From the NCBI GenBank assembly GCA_963777695.1, contig CAVZRC010000003.1:4960001-5024000 (forward strand): a DNA stretch of 64,000 bases. Reading direction: 5' to 3'. The stretch comes from CAVZRC01 sp963777695. GTDB lineage: Bacteria > Planctomycetota > Planctomycetia > Isosphaerales > Isosphaeraceae. Below the pieces are notes generated by a model that was not told the DNA's origin, searched no databases, and was given only the letters and a program-made list of their open reading frames with translations. Positions 47,856-57,749 of this stretch are shown piece after piece (within the stretch, counting starts at the first letter, position 1; every line of letters begins with the position of its first letter). Both the position numbers and the translations under genes were made by a program.

Positions 47856-50800
47856 GCGACGCCGAGGGCGAACAAGCGGAAGAACGCCTGGCCGACGCGC
47901 TGGCCGCGTACGACGACCGCCTGGCCGCCGGGCAGGAGACGCCGACGGATGAATTGCAAGAGCCCGTCGATCCGGCGCTCCTACCCGAATGGAACCGGCT
48001 CGCGGCGTTCTTGACGCTCGTCGAGCAGGCCTGGCCCCGATCGGGCGACGAACCGGATCGCCGGACCGAGGCGACCCCCTCAGTCTCGGCCGAGGACGCG
48101 GGATCGTCGGACGACCCGGTCCGCGGTCAGTTCGGCCGGTTCCAAATCCTCCGGACCCTCGGGCAGGGTGGCTTCGGGATCGTGTTCCTAGCCTGGGACC
48201 CATCGTTACGCCGGCAAGTCGCGCTCAAGGTCCCGCAGCCCGAGAGCCTGGTGACCCCCGAGGCGCGGAAACGGTTCCTCCGCGAGGCGCATGCCGCCGC
48301 GGGGCTCGACCATCCCCATATCATCCCGGTCTATGAGACGGGTCGCATCGGTACGGTCACATATATCGCCGCCGCATACTGCCCGGGCCCGACGCTCGCG
48401 GACTGGCTGGCGAGGCAGACGCGGCCGGTACCGCCGCTCGAGGCGGCCCGACTTATAGCTACGCTCGCCCGGGCCGTCGAGCATGCCCATCAACGCGGCG
48501 TCCTCCACCGCGACCTGAAGCCCAGCAACGTACTGCTCCAGCGCCGCCCGGCACGAACGAGCCGACGCGAGATGACAACGATGCCCTGTCCGACTTCGAG
48601 CCCCGCATCACCGACTTCAGCCTGGCCTGGCTCGCGGACGGCGAAGGGCCGAAGACCCAGAGCGGTGTCCCAATCGGCTCGCCTCCCTACATGTCCCCCG
48701 AACAGGCCGAGGGACGGCTCAAGGCGATCGGCCCGCCGACGGACGTCTATGGGCTGGGATGCATCCTTCATGAACTGTGCGTCGGGCATCCTCCGTTCCG
48801 AGGTGAGAACCAGCTCGACACGTTGAGGCGGGTCATCGCCGATGACCCGATCCCTCTCCGGAGGGTCCGGGCGGACATTTCCCTCGCGTTGGAGGCGATC
48901 CTCCTGAAATGCCTGGAAAAGGACCCGGCGCGACGTTACTCGACCGCCCGCGCGCTGGCCGACGACCTGGATCGGTTCGTTGCCGGGGAGCCGACCGAGG
49001 CGCGCCCGTTGGGCCGATGGGGAAGCCTGAGGCGGACGGCGAAGCGGCACCCCGCGGCATTTCTGATCCTGGCCATCAGTATCCTCTTTGTCGGCACATT
49101 CCTTGACGCGGGGTATGTGTACAGGACCCGGCTCGACGAATCCCGACGAATCCTCCGGCAGCGTGAGGACGAGGCCCATCGGAAGGATCTGGGCTCGCGA
49201 CGGACCCTGTACGTGGCCGATGTCCGACAGGCGGCCAGGTATGCCGCTTTATACCAGCCTCGCAACGCGGTCGAACTCCTGAGGCGGCAAACATCCAAGT
49301 CCGGCGAGGTTGACGTGCGCGAGTTCGCCTGGTATCACCTCTGGCGGCGCTGCCATACCGAACGCCGCACACTGACGGGACTTCGCGATGAGGTTTACCA
49401 CGTCGAGTTTTCCCCGCGGGGTGACTTGCTCGCCGCCACCGGCAAGGACGGCTTGGTACTGGTCTGGGGAACGACCTCCTGGGAAGTCGTCCGCAAGATC
49501 CAGGCATCGCGAAACGAGGTGAACGTCTCGGCCTTTTCGCCCGACGGTAAGATGCTCGTTACGGCGGATGACGATGGCAAGGTCAAGCTCTGGGAGATCG
49601 CCACGGGGAATTGCAAAAGGGAAATCGCCGCGCACACCGGAAACGCCCTGAACGCCCAGTTCACGCCCGATGGTAAGACGATCATCACGGCAGGCCCGAA
49701 CGAGGGGCTCGTCAAGCTATGGGATCTCGCCAGCGGCGCCATGGTGGGCTGCTTCGAAGGCAAAGGATTTCTCCTCTCGCCGGATGGCGTCACCCTGGCC
49801 CTGCTCGTGCGCCGGTGGCGAGTTGAATCTCCGCAACGTTTCCATGCGAGGGCAGATCCGCTCGTTCCCGATCGCTCCCGGCGCACATGGCGGGGCATTC
49901 TCTCACGACGGGACGAGACTCGCCACGGCCCATGAGGATGATCGGGTCCGTTTGTGGGATGTCTCCAGGCTACTTCTCATGCACGAGTTCCGGGGACATA
50001 CCGCGGGGGTGACCACGGTGTCCTTCTCGGTCGACGACCGGACGATCATCTCGGCCGGCGACGACGGGACGATCCGGCTTTGGGATGTCGCCACGGGCGC
50101 TCAACGTGGTGTCCACATGGGACACGACGGTCGGGCCTGGACCCTGGCCATATCGCCCGACGGCGGCACGATCGCGTCGGCCGGCCGCGATCGGACGGTC
50201 AAGCTCTGGGATACCGTAGCTCCCGACGAACCTCCGAGACTCCCGATCCCCGAACCGGCTTCACTCGGGTTCTTGCCGGACGGTCAGACCCTCCTGACAC
50301 TGGAGATGGGACGTCAGCCGTCAATCGCTCGTTGGAACACCCGTTCGGGCTCGTACCGAGGACGATCACAACTCGACGTGATCGGGGGCACTCATTCCGC
50401 TTCCGCCTTCTCCGCCGACGGCCGATCGCTGGCGATCGCGCACCGGGATGGTGCGATCACGCTCTGGGACGCGACGACCGGTCTTCGGCGAGGCGCACCG
50501 GCCTGGCCCTCGGGCGGGGTGAAATCCCTCGAGCTTTCCCCGGAGGGCCGAGATATTCTTATCTATAATGATAAAAGTGTTTTCTCGCTCGTGAATCTTG
50601 CCAGCCGGATCGCGGTCCCCTTCCCGGGAAGTGCTCCGAGGAGCGCGCAATTCACGCAAACGGGCGAACTGATGACCCTCGATGCCGAGGGTACTGTCCT
50701 GCGGTGGGACCCGAGGACGGGTCGGACGAGACCGATCAGGCTCGAGCGACCTCGACATTTCACCTTCGCGGCCTTGTCTCCCGATCTTCGACATCTCGCC

Positions 50801-51142
50801 GCGGCCGAGCCTTACAGCAACGAAATCCTCGTCTGGCCGCTCGAGCCGCCTGGGCGAAGGGTGACCTTGAAGGGGCACGCGAGTATCGGGAATGGGCCTC
50901 TGGCATTCTCGCCGGATGGAAAGACGCTCGCCTCCGCCGGCCGAGACGAGACGGTCAAATTATGGGGTGTCGCGACGGGCGAGGAGTTACTGACACTCGA
51001 GGGATATCGCGGCCCTATCGGAATACTCCGATTCTCGCCCGATGGCAAGTCCCTGGCCACGCTCAGCGGGACTGGTGCCGATCGACCGGGCGAGATCATC
51101 CTCTGGCGCGCGGCCGCAGATGACGCCGTGTCGTCAGAGTGA
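47852..51142 (+). CDS. Transmembrane Ser/Thr protein kinase with WD40 propellers (two frameshifts)
   Basis: About 1096 residues when joined. The kinase domain spans ~96-375: TLGQGGFG near 102-109, K126 (VALKVPQP), HRDLKPSN at 219-226. The DFG position reads DFS (RITDFSLAW, ~255-257), an atypical metal-binding motif. A membrane helix lies near 395-415 (FLILAISILFVGTFL) and about 12-14 WD40 repeats follow. The frame breaks at 48546-48549 (one C missing in CCC, joining LLQRRP to GTNEPTRDD) and near 49809 (one extra base), returning to the original frame. It is coupled to the sigma factor gene by a 4-base overlap. Role: signal-receptor kinase of a sigma/kinase pair; catalytic competence is uncertain because of DFS. 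Confidence 0.86.
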
Positions 51143-51233
51143 CCAGACTGGGCATGATGGACCTGTTCTTTCTGTAGGTCGATATTCAGGATTAGCCCGA
51201 GGCTCGCGTTGCCGGGCTGTTCCAGGACGGCGT

Positions 51234-52016
51234 ATGATGGATGTTACGGTTCCTTCAGTAGTCGCTGGCATTCCGGAGGCCGATTCCATGGCCGCCTCGA
51301 CCCCATCGATCAAGCCCGCCGAGAGGGGCGAGCCACTCCTCAACGGCGCGATCCCTCCGCTCGAGAACGGCGATCGCTTGACCCGTGCCGAGTTCGAGCG
51401 CCGCTATCACGCCATGCCGAACCTCAAGAAGGCCGAGCTCATCGAAGGGGTCGTTTTCATGCCCTCGCCGGTCCGCTACCAGAGGCACAGTCACCCGCAT
51501 ACCCGGCTCATCACCTGGCTGGGAAGCTATGAAACGGACACCCCGGGTGTCGAGGCGGGAGATAACGGCAGTATCCGACTTGACCTGGACAACGAACCTC
51601 AACCCGACGCCTTCCTGATCATCCGGCCTGAACGTGGTGGACAGGTCCGCATCAGCGAGGATGATTACATCGAAGGGGCGCCCGAGCTCGTCGCCGAGGT
51701 CTCCGCCAGCAGCGTCAGCTACGACCTCGGTAAGAAGCTCGACGTCTACCGACGCAACGGTGTCCTCGAGTATGTCGTCTGGCGGGTGCTCGACCGGCAG
51801 CTCGATTGGTTCGTGAACCGGGGAGGGCGATTCGTGCTGATCATCCCGGGTGCCGATGGGATCTTAAGCAGCACGGTCTTTCCCGGTCTCTGGCTCGATC
51901 CGGCTGCCTTGGTCGGGGGCGACAAAGCGACGGTGAAGGCAATCCTCCAGCAGGGTCTGAACTCTCCCGAGCATGCCGACTTCATCGCACGACTGGGGCA
52001 GCCTCACACTGCGTGA
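51234..52016 (+). CDS. Uma2-family (DUF820) PD-(D/E)XK endonuclease-like protein
   Basis: About 260 residues from ATG 51234 (AGGA upstream; ATG 51288 is an alternative start before the conserved part). After a ~45-residue leader the Uma2 domain begins: LTRAEFERRYHAMPNLKKAE, LIEGVVFMPSPVRYQRHSHP, then PQPDAFLIIRPE (Asp), PELVAEVSASSVSYDLGKK (Glu, Lys) and YVVWRVLDRQLDWF. Function of the family is unknown. It stops eight bases before the convergent Rpn-type nuclease gene, so two PD-(D/E)XK-fold proteins lie back to back here. Frame intact. Confidence 0.87.
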   Translation: MMDVTVPSVVAGIPEADSMAASTPSIKPAERGEPLLNGAIPPLENGDRLTRAEFERRYHAMPNLKKAELIEGVVFMPSPVRYQRHSHPHTRLITWLGSYETDTPGVEAGDNGSIRLDLDNEPQPDAFLIIRPERGGQVRISEDDYIEGAPELVAEVSASSVSYDLGKKLDVYRRNGVLEYVVWRVLDRQLDWFVNRGGRFVLIIPGADGILSSTVFPGLWLDPAALVGGDKATVKAILQQGLNSPEHADFIARLGQPHTA

Positions 52017-52024
52017 GCCGAGAT

Positions 52025-53011
52025 TCAATTCGGCTCGGACAGCAAGTCGGTCCAGGTCGAAGCCGCGTAGACTCGTTCGAACAGGCTCTCCAGCCGCTCC
52101 AGGTCGTCGATCGACTCGATGGCGGTTCGGGTCGCCTTGTCCACTCGGCCGAAACGGAGCCGGCCTACACGGATCAGGAGCCTCCGGGCTTCCTCGATCT
52201 GGCCTTCCTTCGTCCCTTCCTTGCGTCCTTCCTTGCGTCCTTCCTTGCGTCCTTCCTTGCGTCCTTCCTTGCGTCCTTCCTCGAGTCCTTTCTTCCGCCC
52301 TTCCTCGAGCCCTCTCTTCCGCCCTTCCTCGAGCCCTTTGCTGATGATGAGTTTGTAGAACGAGGATTCCTTGAGAAGGTTCATGGTTCGGAGTCTCCTT
52401 CCGAAGTCATCAATCTGGTCTTGGCTCAACCGAATGCCAGACAATGTGAGGGTCCTCGCCATCATTCTAGCAGCCGTAGCGGGGGATGTCTCCGCCATCA
52501 GTCTTTCATCGATGCGTTCCAAGACACCGGGGAGGTCCTGGAGCAATACGTCGGCCAAGGGGGCCATCGGCAGCGTGGCCAGGGGGCCAGTCATGAGCGG
52601 TTGTAGCGGTTGCTCCCAGGCGCGCACGACCTTGTAATGGAACTCGACGATCCGGTCGCCGTCGGGGTGCAAGAGGTCAAGGACCCCGGTGAGGAGCTTG
52701 GAGTCGGCCTGCGGGCGGAGCAGGACGACCACGCTTCGCACCCGCATGTCATACTTGAGATCGAGCAGGGCATTGTACCGCCAGAGCCGGCGGGGCAGCG
52801 TCGCGTCCCATCGGTGTTGCATCTCGGTGTGGACGAGGTGAGGCGGGCTGCCGGCGATCCGGTAGACCTGGTCGGTCTCGGCGGCCGTCGTGGAGACGTC
52901 GGTGCTCATGACCCGGACCGGGTCGTTCGTCGTCAGCTGGAGGTAGCTCATCCAGGCGACGGGACCGAATGCCATGAGTTCCTTCGTGGTCACGTCGTAG
53001 GGTTTGGCCAT
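52025..53011 (-). CDS. Rpn-type PD-(D/E)XK nuclease/transposase-like protein with tandem KEGR repeat
   Basis: About 328 residues. ATG 53011 (MAKPYDVTTKELMAFG) begins a domain like the Rpn (recombination-promoting nuclease, formerly transposase_31/YhgA) family; the likely active-site segment is HLVHTEMQHRWD with the following VRSVVVLLRPQADS. The C-terminal part holds EEGRKRGLEEGRKKG followed by repeated KEGR units encoded by a 12-base tandem repeat (52211-52286), a helical stalk typical of the family. Rpn proteins have nonspecific DNase activity; cellular role is debated. The repeat could change copy number without breaking frame. It lies 31 bases downstream of the nadK stop. Confidence 0.82.
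   Translation of the reverse strand: MAKPYDVTTKELMAFGPVAWMSYLQLTTNDPVRVMSTDVSTTAAETDQVYRIAGSPPHLVHTEMQHRWDATLPRRLWRYNALLDLKYDMRVRSVVVLLRPQADSKLLTGVLDLLHPDGDRIVEFHYKVVRAWEQPLQPLMTGPLATLPMAPLADVLLQDLPGVLERIDERLMAETSPATAARMMARTLTLSGIRLSQDQIDDFGRRLRTMNLLKESSFYKLIISKGLEEGRKRGLEEGRKKGLEEGRKEGRKEGRKEGRKEGRKEGTKEGQIEEARRLLIRVGRLRFGRVDKATRTAIESIDDLERLESLFERVYAASTWTDLLSEPN
52211..52340 (-). repeat. 12-bp coding tandem repeat plus degenerate units in the Rpn gene
   Basis: The plus strand shows five or more near-perfect copies of a 12-mer containing GTCCTTCCTTGC (52211-52286), then degenerate ~24-base units of the type CCCTTCCTCGAGCCC up to ~52340. On the coding strand these read KEGR and LEEGRK units. 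Unit length is a multiple of three, so gain or loss preserves the frame. Confidence 0.9.
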
Positions 53012-53042
53012 GGCTGGAGCTTCCGTGATGGGGCATCTGGCA

Positions 53043-53990
53043 TCAGGACTTTACCGATCCATGAGATACCCGAGCCGGCTCAGGTGAGCAATCCGCCCTC
53101 GGGGCGCGGGAGGGCGCCCAGCCGAGCTTGGCGCGGAGGGTCCGGTAGAAGCTGTGACCCGGCAGGCGGACCATCGGAAATGGGGTCTTGCCGCGACGGA
53201 TCGTCACCCGGTCGCCGCACTGCAAGGGGACCTGCACCTGGCCGTCAATCACCAGCACGGTGGCGATCCCCTCGCCCAGCGGCTTGGCCTCGTAGACCTT
53301 GTGCGCGCTGTCCACCAGCGGGCGTTGGGTCAGCGTGTGCGGGCACATCGGCGTGACGACGAACATGTGGGCATTCGGCGGCAGGATCGGGCCTCCCGCC
53401 GAGAGGCTATGCGCCGTCGAGCCGACCGGCGTGGCGATGATCAGGCCGTCGCCCCGGTAGGTCATCACGCTCTCGCCGTCGATCGACAGGCCGACCTCGA
53501 CCAGGTGGAAGAACGGCGCGGCACGGATCACGGCGTCGTTCAGCCCGCGGAAGATCCGTGTCGGTCCCGTTTGCGGGGTCAGGACGCACTCGAACGTCAT
53601 CAGGTTCTCGACGGTGTACTGACGCGCGGCCAGGTCGATCAATCGGTCGCAGAATGCCGACGGCGTCAGGTCGGCCAGGAAGCCGAGCCGGCCGAGGTTG
53701 ATCCCCAGGGCCGGCGTCGGCCGATCGCCCATCCGTCGCGCCGTATGCAGCACCGTTCCATCACCGCCGAGAACCACGGCGACCTCGGCCGGCAGGTCGG
53801 CCAGGTTCGAATCCGCAGACAGGTCGACGCCCGCCAGCTCCAGCCCGGTGGTGCAGGAGAGCGAGTCCTTGAGAGCATCGGATGCGACGTGGACCTCGGG
53901 CTTGGTCCCATTGCCCAGGATCACCAGCCGCATCGGCGACGTCGGTGCATGGGCCAGTCCGGGATCGAGTTTGGGATTCGCGAGGTCCAT
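53043..53990 (-). CDS. nadK: NAD kinase
   Basis: About 315 residues. ATG 53990 (MDLANPKLDPG) was preferred to an ATG 18 bases upstream because AAGGA lies about ten bases before it. Diagnostic motifs: VAVVLGGDGTVLHTARR near 70-86, then GINLGRLGFLADL, FRGLNDAVI and GDGLIIATPVGSTAHSLSAG. The enzyme phosphorylates NAD(H) to NADP(H) in the cytoplasm. It is the last gene of the xseA-xseB-ispA-dxs-nadK run, 78 bases after dxs, consistent with the NADPH requirement of the isoprenoid (MEP) pathway. The C-terminus has a ~25-residue Arg/Pro-rich extension. Frame intact. Confidence 0.92.
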   Translation of the reverse strand: MDLANPKLDPGLAHAPTSPMRLVILGNGTKPEVHVASDALKDSLSCTTGLELAGVDLSADSNLADLPAEVAVVLGGDGTVLHTARRMGDRPTPALGINLGRLGFLADLTPSAFCDRLIDLAARQYTVENLMTFECVLTPQTGPTRIFRGLNDAVIRAAPFFHLVEVGLSIDGESVMTYRGDGLIIATPVGSTAHSLSAGGPILPPNAHMFVVTPMCPHTLTQRPLVDSAHKVYEAKPLGEGIATVLVIDGQVQVPLQCGDRVTIRRGKTPFPMVRLPGHSFYRTLRAKLGWAPSRAPRADCSPEPARVSHGSVKS

Positions 53991-54068
53991 GGGTCCGTCG
54001 TCCTTCATCCGTGTGTGCCCGGCACGATCAGGAAGCACTCTTCGACGGATCATAGACGACGGGCGAGT

Positions 54069-56018
54069 TCAGGGGCTACTACGGACCACAGACAACGGAC
54101 CACGGACGAGTTCCGGGACGGACATCCCGACCGTCCTGGCCAGGTCCAGCGCCGACTGGGTGATGCCCTTGACGTCCAGGCCGACCTCGGCGAGTTGCTC
54201 CTCGCGCTCGGCGTGGAGGACGTAGCGGTCTGGCAGGCCCAGGCGACGGACATGGTGCGTGGGGAGCCCGGCATCATTGGCCGCCTCGAGCACCGCCGAG
54301 CCGAATCCGCCCATCAAGCAGCCTTCCTCGACCGTCAGGACGAACCCGCATTCCTCGATGGCCTTGCCGATGGTCTCGCGATCCAGCGGCTTGAGGAACC
54401 GGGCGTTGACCACGCCGACCCGCAGCCCGTAGAGCTTGTTCAACTGCTCGGCCACCCGCAAGCAGGTCCCGACCATCGTACCGCAGGCGATCAGCATGCC
54501 GTCGGTCTCCCACTCGAGGATCTCGGCCTGGCCCAGCTCGACCGGCTGGACCTCGCGCTCGATCGTCTCGAGATTGGCGCGAGGATATCGCAGCGCGACC
54601 GGCGAGGTGTGCGACAGGGCGAAGTCGAACATGGGGCCGATGTCCTTCGCATCGCCCGGGGCCATGATGACCATGTTGGGGAAGACGCGGAGATAGGCCA
54701 GGTCGTACGTGCCGTGGTGCGTGGGCCCGTCGGCGCCGACCAGGCCGGCGCGGTCGAGGCAGAAGACGACGGGCAGGTCCTGGAGGGCCACCTCCTGGAA
54801 GATCTGGTCGTAGGAGCGCTGGAGGAACGTGCTGTAGATGTCCACAATCGGACGGCCGCCGGTCTTGGCGATGCCGGCGGCGAAGGCCACCGCATGACTC
54901 TCGCAGATGCCGACGTCGAAGAACTGGGCCGGATAGGTCTCGCGGATCCGCTGGAGCTTGTTCCCCTCGCACATCGCGGCGGTGATCACCGCGACCCGGG
55001 GATTCGCGCCGCACGCCTTGAAGAGGACGTCGCTGACGGCGTCGGTGTAAGTGCGACTCGACGAGGTCTTGAGCGGGATGATGCCGTCGAGCGTCTTCTG
55101 AAACGGGGCCGGGGCGTGGAACTTGACCGGGTCTTTCATCGCCGGCTCGAAGCCGTGGCCCTTGTTCGTCAGGACGTGGAGCAGGACCGGGCCCTCCATC
55201 GCCTTGACCCGCTCGAGGTAGGTGCGGAGCATCTTGAGGTCGTGGCCGTCGATCGGCCCGAGGTAGACGAATCCCAGCTCCTCGAAGAGCATCCCGTGGT
55301 GGAGCGAGGCCTTGATCGCGTCCTTCAGTTGCTGGAACCAGCGCTCGGCGTGCTCGCCGACCAGGGGGATGTTGGGCAGGAGCGACTTGACCCGCTTGTT
55401 CCAGTCGTTGTAGGTGCTAGACATCCGGGCGCGATCGAGGTATTCGGCCACCCCGCCGACGCGCGGGCAGATCGACATCTTGTTGTCGTTGAGGATGACC
55501 AGCAGCTTATTCTTCAGCCCGCTGGCGTGGTTGAATGCCTCGAAGACAATGCCGGAGGGGAGCGCACCGTCGCCGATGACGGCGACGGAATGGCGCTCGG
55601 TATTGCCGGCCATCTGGTCGCCGATCTTCAGGCCCAGGGCCGTCGACGGTGCACAGCCGGCGTGCCCGGTCATGAACAGGTCATAGGGGCTCTCGGCCGG
55701 ATTGGGGTAGCCCATCAGGCCCCCCTTGGTCCGGATCGTGTGGAGCTTGTCGGCGCGGCCAGTGATCAGCTTCTGGGGATAGATCTGATGGCCGGTGTCC
55801 CAGATCAGGCGGTCCTCGGCGAATTCGAACGTCAGGTGCAGCGCCAGGCAGAGCTCGACGACGCCGAGGTTGCTGGCGAAGTGGGCCGAGCGTCGACCGA
55901 CGACGCCGATGAGCTCGGAGCGCATCTCCTCGGCGAGCTGCTCGAGCTCGGGCTCGGTGAGGGCCTTGAGGTCGGCCGGCGACTTGATCCGATCCAGAAC
56001 GTGGTCCGGAAGGTTCAT
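54069..56018 (-). CDS. dxs: 1-deoxy-D-xylulose-5-phosphate synthase
   Basis: About 649 residues, normal for the family. ATG 56018 overlaps the TGA of ispA (TGATG), implying coupling. Thiamine diphosphate motif is in AVIGDGALPSGIVFEAFNHA; family-typical DTGHQIYPQKLITG and GHAGCAPSTALG lie before it, and the transketolase pyrimidine-binding segment CLDRAGLVGADGPTHHGTYD after it. It condenses pyruvate and glyceraldehyde 3-phosphate to DXP, the first step of the MEP pathway. The last ~15 residues are encoded by a low-complexity CGGACCAC-type repeat running into the stop (54081-54107), an unusual 3' end. Frame intact. Confidence 0.95.
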   Translation of the reverse strand: MNLPDHVLDRIKSPADLKALTEPELEQLAEEMRSELIGVVGRRSAHFASNLGVVELCLALHLTFEFAEDRLIWDTGHQIYPQKLITGRADKLHTIRTKGGLMGYPNPAESPYDLFMTGHAGCAPSTALGLKIGDQMAGNTERHSVAVIGDGALPSGIVFEAFNHASGLKNKLLVILNDNKMSICPRVGGVAEYLDRARMSSTYNDWNKRVKSLLPNIPLVGEHAERWFQQLKDAIKASLHHGMLFEELGFVYLGPIDGHDLKMLRTYLERVKAMEGPVLLHVLTNKGHGFEPAMKDPVKFHAPAPFQKTLDGIIPLKTSSSRTYTDAVSDVLFKACGANPRVAVITAAMCEGNKLQRIRETYPAQFFDVGICESHAVAFAAGIAKTGGRPIVDIYSTFLQRSYDQIFQEVALQDLPVVFCLDRAGLVGADGPTHHGTYDLAYLRVFPNMVIMAPGDAKDIGPMFDFALSHTSPVALRYPRANLETIEREVQPVELGQAEILEWETDGMLIACGTMVGTCLRVAEQLNKLYGLRVGVVNARFLKPLDRETIGKAIEECGFVLTVEEGCLMGGFGSAVLEAANDAGLPTHHVRRLGLPDRYVLHAEREEQLAEVGLDVKGITQSALDLARTVGMSVPELVRGPLSVVRSSP

Positions 56019-56968
56019 CAACGATCCCTTTCCAAAAGTGCCAGCGCCAGGCCGCGGAGCGAGTCGCCGCGCGGGCCGAATGGCTCCAGCGCGGCGACGG
56101 CTTCCTCGGCCAGTTGCCGGGCGCGGCGGCGGCTGCCGTCGACGCCCAGGAACCTGGGGTACGTCCATTTGCCCAGCTCGGAATCCTTGCCGACGCGCTT
56201 GCCCAGCTTGGACTCGTCTCCCTGAACATCGAGCAGGTCATCCACGATCTGGAAGGCCAACCCGACGGCCCTCCCGTAGCGATCGAGGGCCTCGGCACAC
56301 GGCTCCGAAGCCTCGGCGATGGCGGCGCCCATGGTCAGCGGGGCACGGAGCAACGCCCCGGTCTTGCGGCGGTGGATCGCCTCCAGCGTCGCGAGGGTCG
56401 CGTCGGCGGCGCGGCCCTCGGCCTCGGTACGCCCTTCCGCCTGGAGGTCGGCCATCTGGCCGGCCACCATCCCCGACGGGCCGGCCGCCTCGGCCAGGAT
56501 CCGCACGCACCGAAGCGCCGCCTGACCCGGTCGCACCTCGCGTGCCACCACCTCGAAGGCCAGCGTCAAGAGCGCATCCCCTGCCAGGATGGCCGTCGCC
56601 TCGTCGAACGCCTTGTGACACGTCGGACGACCGCGACGCAGGTCGTCGTCGTCCATCGCCGGCAGGTCATCATGGATCAAGGAATAGGTATGCACCATCT
56701 CCAGCGCACATGCCGCCGGCAACGCCGATTCGAGCGCCCCGCCGCACGCCTCCACGGCCATCACGCACAGGACCGGACGGAGCCGCTTCCCCCCTCCCAG
56801 CACGCTATGACGCATGGCCATCGCCAGCCGCGCCGGACATGCCGCGGACGGGTTCGCATCCACTTCCGGGAGATAGGTTGTCAGCGCCTCATCGACCCGA
56901 CGGCGAATCCGGTCCAAATAAGCGCCCAACACCGATAACTCGTTCGTTCTCGTCGCAGAACTCGTCAT
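56018..56968 (-). CDS. ispA: Farnesyl/geranylgeranyl-type polyprenyl diphosphate synthase
   Basis: About 316 residues. ATG 56968 was chosen because GAGGACC precedes it and the N-terminus becomes family-like; an upstream start adds an Arg/Ser-rich extension. The two Asp-rich motifs are clear: HDDLPAMDDDDLRRG (FARM) near 101-115 and FQIVDDLLDVQGD (SARM). GGKRLRPVL is near 60-68. The enzyme elongates IPP/DMAPP to farnesyl or geranylgeranyl diphosphate; chain length cannot be fixed from sequence alone. Next gene dxs overlaps by one base. Order xseA-xseB-ispA-dxs matches many bacteria. Confidence 0.92.
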   Translation of the reverse strand: MTSSATRTNELSVLGAYLDRIRRRVDEALTTYLPEVDANPSAACPARLAMAMRHSVLGGGKRLRPVLCVMAVEACGGALESALPAACALEMVHTYSLIHDDLPAMDDDDLRRGRPTCHKAFDEATAILAGDALLTLAFEVVAREVRPGQAALRCVRILAEAAGPSGMVAGQMADLQAEGRTEAEGRAADATLATLEAIHRRKTGALLRAPLTMGAAIAEASEPCAEALDRYGRAVGLAFQIVDDLLDVQGDESKLGKRVGKDSELGKWTYPRFLGVDGSRRRARQLAEEAVAALEPFGPRGDSLRGLALALLERDR

Positions 56969-57371
56969 GGTCCTCGTCGTCGTCTCGCCAGAGCCGCTCG
57001 TCGATGGCTGGCCGCCGCGATCCCGGCACGCCATGGGTCGCACACCCAAGCAGGTCTTCCTCCCCGTACCATCCGAAACGTAAAGCTATTGTGGACATTC
57101 ACCCCCGGAAAGTCCACATGAGAACCCCCGAAACTTTAGATTGCAAAGTTCAAGCGGGCGCTTTAAAGGCGACTCTTCCGAAGAATCCGATCGCCTGGAC
57201 AGGGTCCGACCGCGCCTCTCGAGTTTTTCTTGCAGGGGAAACCGCGAGGCACCCCCGGTCGATTGGCGGTGCAAAGCCCCGATCATGAATTTTGACTCAC
57301 TGGTAGTCATTCGCGCCAGCAATTCTGCTCGCGTGAGTGACTGCGACAGGATAGAGAAACTGGGTTGACCT
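56969..57371. other. Intergenic region between xseB and ispA, 403 bp
   Basis: Lower GC than flanking genes. A perfect 7-base inverted repeat TGTGGAC/GTCCACA lies at 57090-57118. The size suggests ispA-dxs-nadK has its own promoter here, separate from xseAB, but no convincing -35/-10 pair was identified. Minus-strand frames in this gap (for example 57086-57406) lack protein-like composition and are not called. Confidence 0.4.
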
Positions 57372-57749
57372 TCAGAACGGTGCTTCGATGATCTCGGAGT
57401 CGTCATCCTGGGAAATCGCGCGGCTCTTGGCTATGGACGTCCGATCGGCTGGCTTGGGCTTGGGTTGCTGAGCGATGGGGGAGGCGGACGTCCCGTGATC
57501 GCGGGCCAGGGTCGCGGTCGCGTCGAAGGGCGCAGTGACGGGGTTGCCCTCCTCATCGGTGCCGGTCAGCAAGGCGACGGAGTGCTCGGCCTCCTCGAGG
57601 AGTTCATAGCATTGGCGGAGGAGCTTCACACCGTTCTCGTACTTTCCCAGGGCCGCGCTCAAGGCGGGCTCGCCGCGTTCCAGATCCGCGACGATCTTCT
57701 CGATCTGGGCCAGGGCGTCCTCAAATCGGGGCTTGGCTTCATTCGCCAT
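57372..57749 (-). CDS. xseB: Exodeoxyribonuclease VII small subunit
   Basis: About 125 residues, longer than the usual ~80 because of a C-terminal extension. The conserved part is residues 5-60: FEDALAQIEKIVADLERGE, PALSAALGKYENGVKLLRQC, then LLEEAEHSVALL. The extension (Pro/Lys-rich, ending EIIEAPF) is unique. ATG 57749 follows AAGGAG at a somewhat long distance. It forms exonuclease VII with XseA, degrading single-stranded DNA in both directions. It lies 146 bases downstream of xseA on the same strand. Confidence 0.92.
   Translation of the reverse strand: MANEAKPRFEDALAQIEKIVADLERGEPALSAALGKYENGVKLLRQCYELLEEAEHSVALLTGTDEEGNPVTAPFDATATLARDHGTSASPIAQQPKPKPADRTSIAKSRAISQDDDSEIIEAPF

Noticed and set aside
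53154..56225. 1023-codon plus-strand frame opposite nadK and dxs
   Set aside because: It spans two genuine genes and an intergenic gap; its long openness reflects GC-rich third positions, not coding.
57086..57406. 106-codon minus-strand frame between ispA and xseB
   Set aside because: Low-complexity Arg/Ser composition, no ribosome site, overlaps the end of xseB.
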